Shown one piece after another: positions 59,511-64,000 of a stretch of 64,000 nucleotides of DNA. The stretch is from Clostridia bacterium (GTDB taxonomy: Bacteria; Bacillota; Clostridia; Christensenellales; Borkfalkiaceae), in contig CAAGHC010000003.1 of the NCBI GenBank assembly GCA_900769565.1, positions 1-64,000 on the forward strand, in the 5' to 3' direction. Made by a program: the position numbers and the translations under genes. The number at the start of each line of letters is the position of its first letter. Position 1 is the first letter of the stretch. The notes under the pieces were generated by a model. That model was not told the origin of the DNA. It was given only the letters and a program-made list of their open reading frames with translations, and ran no database searches.

Positions 59511-60344
59511 TTAATACTCATCGGGAAGTTGGTCAAGTTGGTCCATTCTGAACACAGGGCCGTCTTTACATACGTATTTAGAACCTACGTTACAACGACC
59601 GCACTTACCTATTCCGCATTTCATTCTCAATTCTAACGTGGTGTAAACTTGCTCTTTGTTAAAGCCGAGTTCACCCAAGCCTTGAAGGGTAAATTTAATC
59701 ATTATCGGCGGACCGCAGAGAACTGCAGTTTTATTCGGTTCAAATCCTAATTCCTTAACGTAAGTGGGAACGAAACCTACGTGTCCGTCCCAACCTTCTT
59801 GTTCACGGTCGATAGTTAAGTGAACGTTTATGCTGGGGTCGGTCATCCATTCGTTAATGATTTCCTGATAATGAACAAGGTCTTCTTTACTTCTTGAACC
59901 GTAAACGATATCAACCTTGCCGTAATTTTCACGATTGTCCCTAACGTAGTTGATAACCGAACGAACGGGCGCTAAACCGATACCACCTGCGATAAAGAGC
60001 ATATCTTTGCCCTTGAACGCCGTTTCTACCGGGAAACCGTTGCCGTAAGGTCCTCTAACCGTTACTTGTTGACCTACTTCGATACCGTGTATCCATTCGG
60101 TAACACAACCGCATTTTTTGATTGAAAATTCAACGTAATCTTTATTCGTTGGCGACGAAGTGATTGAAAACAACGCTTCGCCTACGCCCGGCATAGAAAG
60201 CATTGCGCATTGACCGGGTTTATGGATAAAGGGTTTTTGTCCGTCGAGCGTCAAAACTCTGAAGGTCTTAACGTCGGGTGTATCCTGTCTTATAGCGGTA
60301 ACTTCACACACCTGCGGAATTAAAGGTTCTCTTTCGTTATTCAT
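59511..60344 (-). CDS. FAD/NAD(P)-binding electron-transfer subunit (FlxA/AsrB/HydG-like)
   Basis: 277 residues of ferredoxin-NADP reductase fold. FAD-binding GQCAMLSMPG-type region near 50, NAD-binding LFIAGGIGLAPVRSVI (about 118), VLCGPPIMIKFTL (about 205), and a C-terminal 2Fe-2S cluster CGIGKCGRCNVGSKYVC. This is the layout of FlxA and of the gamma subunit of sulfhydrogenase and anaerobic sulfite reductase, and it would link the complex to NAD(P)H. The start overlaps the preceding gene by 8 bases. Confidence 0.83.
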   Translation of the reverse strand: MNNEREPLIPQVCEVTAIRQDTPDVKTFRVLTLDGQKPFIHKPGQCAMLSMPGVGEALFSITSSPTNKDYVEFSIKKCGCVTEWIHGIEVGQQVTVRGPYGNGFPVETAFKGKDMLFIAGGIGLAPVRSVINYVRDNRENYGKVDIVYGSRSKEDLVHYQEIINEWMTDPSINVHLTIDREQEGWDGHVGFVPTYVKELGFEPNKTAVLCGPPIMIKFTLQGLGELGFNKEQVYTTLELRMKCGIGKCGRCNVGSKYVCKDGPVFRMDQLDQLPDEY

Positions 60345-61362
60345 TCTCTTTACCTCCGAGAGTTTTCATTACTTTAACGATATTCATAGATATCGGACAT
60401 TTGCTTAAGCATCTACCGCAACCAACGCAACCGAACAAACCGTCGTTATTGGTGGGATAGTAAACTAATTTGTGCATAAATCTTTGACGGAAACGTTCTA
60501 ATTGAGTTAATCTCGGTTGACCTGCACTCATCTTCGTAAAGTCAGAGTACATACAAGAGTCCCAACAACGGAAACGTTGAATACCCGATTTAGTCTTAAA
60601 ATCCTTAATGTCGTAACATTGACAAGTCGGACATACGAAAGTACAAGTACCACAACCAAGGCAAGCCTCTGAAAGAGTTTTCCATTCGGGTGCGTTAAAG
60701 AACTTGTCCGTTTTGTCCTTACCGAATTCGCTAGCCTTAACGTCTTTAAGCGGAAGTTTTGCCATAACCGCTTTGATTTGTTCTTTTTGTTCGTTAACAG
60801 CCTTATCGTCACATTCTTCGGTAACGCTTTCAAGTTTTTCCATAAGCGCTTTACCCTTTTCGGTTTTAGCCGTAAGGTAAATATCGCTTTCGGTCTTATA
60901 CGCTTCGATATCGCCTGCAGGTGCAGATGCGTCTATATCAAAGGTTTGACAGAAACAAGTTTCGGTAGGTCTAGTACAAGCCATGGATACGACAACGCCG
61001 TGTTCACGCCTGTTTTTCCAGTAGGTATCTACCGGTTCTGCAAGGAATACTCTATCAAGAACTTCCAAACTCTTAACGTCACAAGCACGAACGCCGAAAA
61101 CTACGAAATCTTCGCTTTCAGAACGGGTATCGATAACTTCAATCTTCTTTCCGTCCGTCTTAAATTCCATAAGACTTTCGGTTTGTGGGAAGAAGAAGTC
61201 CTTTGCGCTACGGTCGGTCTTTAAAGCGTTTGACATCTTCATTCCGTTTTCATACTTTGCATATACAGCGCCCTTATCACCGTCAACGGGTATATAAAGT
61301 TTTGCACTTTCAGATATTTTAGCAAAGAGTGCGTCTAAATTATTGAGAGAACATTTACGCAT
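60337..61362 (-). CDS. 4Fe-4S electron-transfer protein (FlxB / AsrA / sulfhydrogenase beta-like)
   Basis: About 341 residues. The N-terminal 220 residues have the AsrA-type fold with VFGVRACDVKSLEVLD and CTRPTETCFC; the C terminus holds CLGCGTCTFVCPTCQC and CVGCGRCLSKCP, giving two 4Fe-4S clusters. It should pass electrons between the NAD(P)H-reactive subunit and the other Fe-S proteins. Two ATGs lie at 61368 and 61362; the second has better spacing from the GGGGGG ribosome site. Overlaps the neighbouring gene. Confidence 0.8.
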   Translation of the reverse strand: MRKCSLNNLDALFAKISESAKLYIPVDGDKGAVYAKYENGMKMSNALKTDRSAKDFFFPQTESLMEFKTDGKKIEVIDTRSESEDFVVFGVRACDVKSLEVLDRVFLAEPVDTYWKNRREHGVVVSMACTRPTETCFCQTFDIDASAPAGDIEAYKTESDIYLTAKTEKGKALMEKLESVTEECDDKAVNEQKEQIKAVMAKLPLKDVKASEFGKDKTDKFFNAPEWKTLSEACLGCGTCTFVCPTCQCYDIKDFKTKSGIQRFRCWDSCMYSDFTKMSAGQPRLTQLERFRQRFMHKLVYYPTNNDGLFGCVGCGRCLSKCPISMNIVKVMKTLGGKENE

Positions 61363-62353
61363 TTTCATTTCCCCCCTTGTTTACTGCATCACTAGGCTCT
61401 ATATCTTCTTTGGTGTAGTTAACTAGCGGTGCACGACTGCCGATTTCTTCACCTGCTTGATAATCGCCGTAGAATTCGTTGATGTCTTTTATAAACTTAC
61501 GGTTAAGTAAGTGTAGTGGAATGTGTTGCGGACAAACCCTTGAACATTCGCCACAGTCGGTACAACGACCTGCAACGTGGAACGCACGGATAATGTGGAA
61601 CATCTTTTCTTCAAAACTGTTTGCAGGAGATTTATTTTCCACGCCCGAGTTGGGGTTGTCAAACACACACTTTTCACAAGTACAAGCGGGACAAACGTCA
61701 CGACAAGCGTTACAACGGATGCAACGTGAAAGTTCGTTTTGCCAGAAAGCAAATCTTTCGTCCGCACTCATTTTTTCAAGTTTTTCGACTTCGTCGAAAC
61801 GGTTGCTATCTAAAACGTCCCCCGTTTCGCCCATAAGTTCGTCGTAATAAACGTGTTTTTTGCTCTTACAGTTAACGCAACGTTCTGCTAAAACGTCTTT
61901 TTTATCAATGGACTTAACGCCGTCGTAAAGAGTTTCAACCTTGATAGCGTCGCCATCAGAATTTACCGATACGATACCGTCGCCAACGAGCGCTTTAATC
62001 TTGTTTACGTCAACCATACCGTCGCAAGGAATACCTACTGCATAAACCTTTTCCCTATCAAAACGGTGTTCGGTAAGAAGTTGGTTAAAACTGTAAGTAT
62101 CGCAAGGCTTTAAGAAAACTAAAACCTTTCCTTCGCCCTTGCGGGTTTCTTTAACTAAATATTTAGAGAAGTTCGCTCCGCAAAAATCGCCGAAAACGAA
62201 ATCCTTTTTCATCTCTTCTGCGCTAGTGAAAAGTGCAGGTGTTACGTCGTAAGAAAATTCACCGATTTTCCAACCGAATACACGGTCAACTTTACCTTCG
62301 CTTAATAACGATTGCGCCTTTTCAATAAGCATATCACGGGTTATTTTTTGCAT
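61355..62353 (-). CDS. 4Fe-4S electron-transfer protein (FlxC / AsrA-type paralogue)
   Basis: 332 residues, related in layout to the following gene. The N-terminal region has VFLKPCDTYSFNQLL and AVGIPCDGMVDVNKIK, a CVNCKSKKH element near 175, then CIRCNACRDVCPACTC and CTDCGECSRVCPQHIPL. Probably FlxC-like. It overlaps the MvhD-like gene by 13 bases, so the set is tightly coupled. Confidence 0.78.
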   Translation of the reverse strand: MQKITRDMLIEKAQSLLSEGKVDRVFGWKIGEFSYDVTPALFTSAEEMKKDFVFGDFCGANFSKYLVKETRKGEGKVLVFLKPCDTYSFNQLLTEHRFDREKVYAVGIPCDGMVDVNKIKALVGDGIVSVNSDGDAIKVETLYDGVKSIDKKDVLAERCVNCKSKKHVYYDELMGETGDVLDSNRFDEVEKLEKMSADERFAFWQNELSRCIRCNACRDVCPACTCEKCVFDNPNSGVENKSPANSFEEKMFHIIRAFHVAGRCTDCGECSRVCPQHIPLHLLNRKFIKDINEFYGDYQAGEEIGSRAPLVNYTKEDIEPSDAVNKGGNENA

Positions 62354-62775
62354 CTCAAATCCTCCAATCTCTTGTTTTCACCAAGTTTGGTTACCGTTTG
62401 AACAAAGTCGTTCATGGTAGCTGCAAATTTAGCACCTTCTGCCGCCGATACCCATTCTACACGGGTACGTTCTCTTTCAATTCCTAGATAATCGAGCATT
62501 GAGAAAAGAAGAGCCATTCTTCTTCTAGTGTAGTAGTTACCAGAAGTATAGTGGCAATCCCCAGGGTGGCAACCACAAAGGATAACGCCGTCTGCACCAC
62601 GTTGGAATGCACGAAGGATAAACATGGGGTTTACCCTACACGAACAAGGAACACGGATAACTTTTACTTCTGCAGGGTAAGCTAATCTGTTACTACCTGC
62701 AAGGTCTGCGCCCGCATACGAGCACCAGTTACAACAAAACGCCACGATTTTAGGCTTATATTCGTTTACTTGCAT
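62341..62775 (-). CDS. MvhD/FlxD-like iron-sulfur subunit
   Basis: 144 residues with FCCNWCSYAGADLAGSNR, IRVPCSCRV and GVILCGCHPGDCHYTSGNYYT, the cysteine pattern of MvhD, the 2Fe-2S protein that delivers electrons to HdrA in methanogens and in FlxABCD-Hdr complexes. Length and motifs fit well. It overlaps HdrA by 10 bases. Confidence 0.9.
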   Translation of the reverse strand: MQVNEYKPKIVAFCCNWCSYAGADLAGSNRLAYPAEVKVIRVPCSCRVNPMFILRAFQRGADGVILCGCHPGDCHYTSGNYYTRRRMALLFSMLDYLGIERERTRVEWVSAAEGAKFAATMNDFVQTVTKLGENKRLEDLRCKK

Positions 62776-64000
62776 ATTGCGTCAACCTCCGCCATAATCT
62801 GTTTGCTTGCAAATCCCTTAAGGTCCATAGCGCCTGAAGGACAAGCAACCGTACAACAACCGCAACCTTGACATACCGCTTCGTTAACTTGCGCTACTCT
62901 GCGAACAAGCGTTGTTCTGTTCGGGCCACGGAATTCTTTGTCTACGTAAGTAATTGCACCGTAAGGACATACCTTTTCGCAAGACGAACAACCGTTACAC
63001 ATCAATTCGTCTGATTTAGCAACGCACGGGTTACCCGTAAGTTTGTCTTTTGCGAGTAGGCCTATTACCTTCGCTGCCGCAGCACCTGCTTGAGATACCG
63101 TTTCGGGTATATCTTTAGGTCCTTGACAAGCACCCGAAAGGAATATACCCGCCGTCGGGCTTTCTACCGGACGAAGTTTGGGGTGCGCTTCGGTAAAGAA
63201 GTCGTTAGTGTCCATACTTGCAGTAAGCATGGTTGCAAGGGGACGTGCCGATTTATCGGGTTCGATTGCCGCAGCAAGAACTACTAGGTCTGCCTCAATC
63301 TTAAGTTGCTTGTTAGCAATAAGGTCAGAGCCCTGAACGATAAGCTTATCACCTTCGGGTGAAACCTTACCTACCATACCTTTTATATAATGTACACCGT
63401 ATTCTTCAACAGCACGACGGTAGAACTCGTCAAAGTTCTTACCGGGCGTTCTTACGTCGATATAGAATACGTAAACGTCGGTATCAGGATATTTGTCACG
63501 GGTAAGCATTGCGTGTTTTGCAGTATACATACAGCAAATCTTCGAGCAATATTCCTTACCTTTTTCAGCACACGACGCACAACGTGAACCTACGCATTGT
63601 ACGAATACGAGCGTGTGGGGGTGCTTGCCGTCCGACGGACGAAGAAGTTTACCTGCAGTAGGGCCTGCAGCGTTCATTAAACGCTCGAATTCCAAAGAAG
63701 TGATTACGTCTTTACTTTGATTATAAGCATATTCGTCAAACTTGTCCATGCTTATCGGATTGAAACCGGTAGCGGCAACAATTGCGCCGTACTTTTCTTC
63801 AACGTATTCGTCCTTTTGAGTATAGTCGATAGCCTTTGCAGTACATACTTTAGAACATACACCGCACTTGCCCGTCTTAAGCATAGTACAATAATCTGCG
63901 TCGATAGTTGCAATCTTGGGAACTGCTTGCGCAAAAGGAATATAGATTGCACGACGATTGTCCATACCAAGGTTAAACTCGTTAGGAACTTTCTTTTGCG
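62766..64000 (-). CDS. hdrA: HdrA-type flavin/iron-sulfur protein (partial, cut by the window edge)
   Basis: The C-terminal part of a heterodisulfide-reductase subunit A. The frame is open to the window end (codons PNEFNLGMDNRRAIYIPFAQA before the first Met are typical HdrA sequence), so the N terminus, including the first Fe-S cluster and FAD start, lies outside. Visible are a NAD/FAD-binding region (IVAATGF), a CSSCEKVCPYGA motif, CQGCGCCTVACPSGA and VSQAGAAAAKVIGLL near 285. HdrA flavins carry out electron bifurcation in known complexes. First known gene of this operon. Confidence 0.9.
   Translation of the reverse strand, partial: QKKVPNEFNLGMDNRRAIYIPFAQAVPKIATIDADYCTMLKTGKCGVCSKVCTAKAIDYTQKDEYVEEKYGAIVAATGFNPISMDKFDEYAYNQSKDVITSLEFERLMNAAGPTAGKLLRPSDGKHPHTLVFVQCVGSRCASCAEKGKEYCSKICCMYTAKHAMLTRDKYPDTDVYVFYIDVRTPGKNFDEFYRRAVEEYGVHYIKGMVGKVSPEGDKLIVQGSDLIANKQLKIEADLVVLAAAIEPDKSARPLATMLTASMDTNDFFTEAHPKLRPVESPTAGIFLSGACQGPKDIPETVSQAGAAAAKVIGLLAKDKLTGNPCVAKSDELMCNGCSSCEKVCPYGAITYVDKEFRGPNRTTLVRRVAQVNEAVCQGCGCCTVACPSGAMDLKGFASKQIMAEVDAICK

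Overview
The window looks like chromosome from a low-GC, anaerobic, spore-forming member of the Bacillota (class Clostridia), probably an uncultured gut lineage. The evidence is a SpoIIE phosphatase, a PdaB-like deacetylase, meso-diaminopimelate dehydrogenase, VanW, a group B-like [FeFe] hydrogenase, an HdrA/Flx electron-transfer cluster, many lipoproteins with a Clostridia-type lipobox, strong AGGAGG-type ribosome binding sites and AT-rich intergenic regions. No rRNA is present. There is one clear tRNA, tRNA-Ser(GCT) at 51533-51624.

Layout. 0.1-14.5 kb is housekeeping: an MBL-fold protein, ddh, spoIIE, an orphan DNA methyltransferase after rho, a BaiN-like flavoprotein, gph after argS, ychF, a DUF4432 protein, a histidine phosphatase and purC. 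14.6-26.4 kb is a carbohydrate-uptake locus: an AraC regulator, two CUT1-type permeases, a solute-binding lipoprotein, secreted beta-sandwich proteins, and a lipoprotein/cytoplasmic pair of TIM-barrel enzymes. There is no ATPase gene, and one gene appears frameshifted. 26.6-31.6 kb holds SulP, a tandem-OB SSB-like protein, PdaB-like, a small membrane protein and cardiolipin synthase. 31.7-36.8 kb is a second AraC-controlled catabolic set (class III aminotransferase, HpcH/HpaI aldolase, Gfo/Idh dehydrogenase) followed by a PHP phosphatase. It shares an operator-like motif in two promoters. 36.8-42.2 kb holds the [FeFe] hydrogenase, a FAD oxidoreductase and a GH78-like/CBM9-like pair whose GH78 gene has lost its 5' end.

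42.2-51.6 kb is an accessory island with different codon use. A 21-bp copy of the tRNA-Ser 3' end (42664-42684) and the intact tRNA-Ser (51532-51552) bound it, 8.87 kb apart. It encodes a zinc-ribbon/SHOCT membrane protein, a PARG-like macrodomain enzyme, a trypsin-like lipoprotein protease, a SLOG-like protein, two divergent XRE regulators with shared operator repeats, a resolvase-like protein without the catalytic serine, and a truncated serine recombinase. Next to its left boundary is a 98-nt element with the tRNA-Ser acceptor stem but four unrelated hairpins inside.

51.7-64 kb returns to core chromosome: VanW, a small lipoprotein under a near-consensus promoter with a palindrome in its spacer, a large ferritin-like protein divergent from a LysR regulator, and then an eight-gene minus-strand operon: HdrA (cut by the window edge), MvhD/FlxD, two Fe-S proteins, a FAD/NAD reductase, FrdB, FrdA and an AspT-family permease. 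My reading is a soluble NADH- or ferredoxin-linked, possibly electron-bifurcating fumarate reductase that makes succinate, with its own dicarboxylate exporter. This and the tRNA-Ser island are the most interesting parts of the window.
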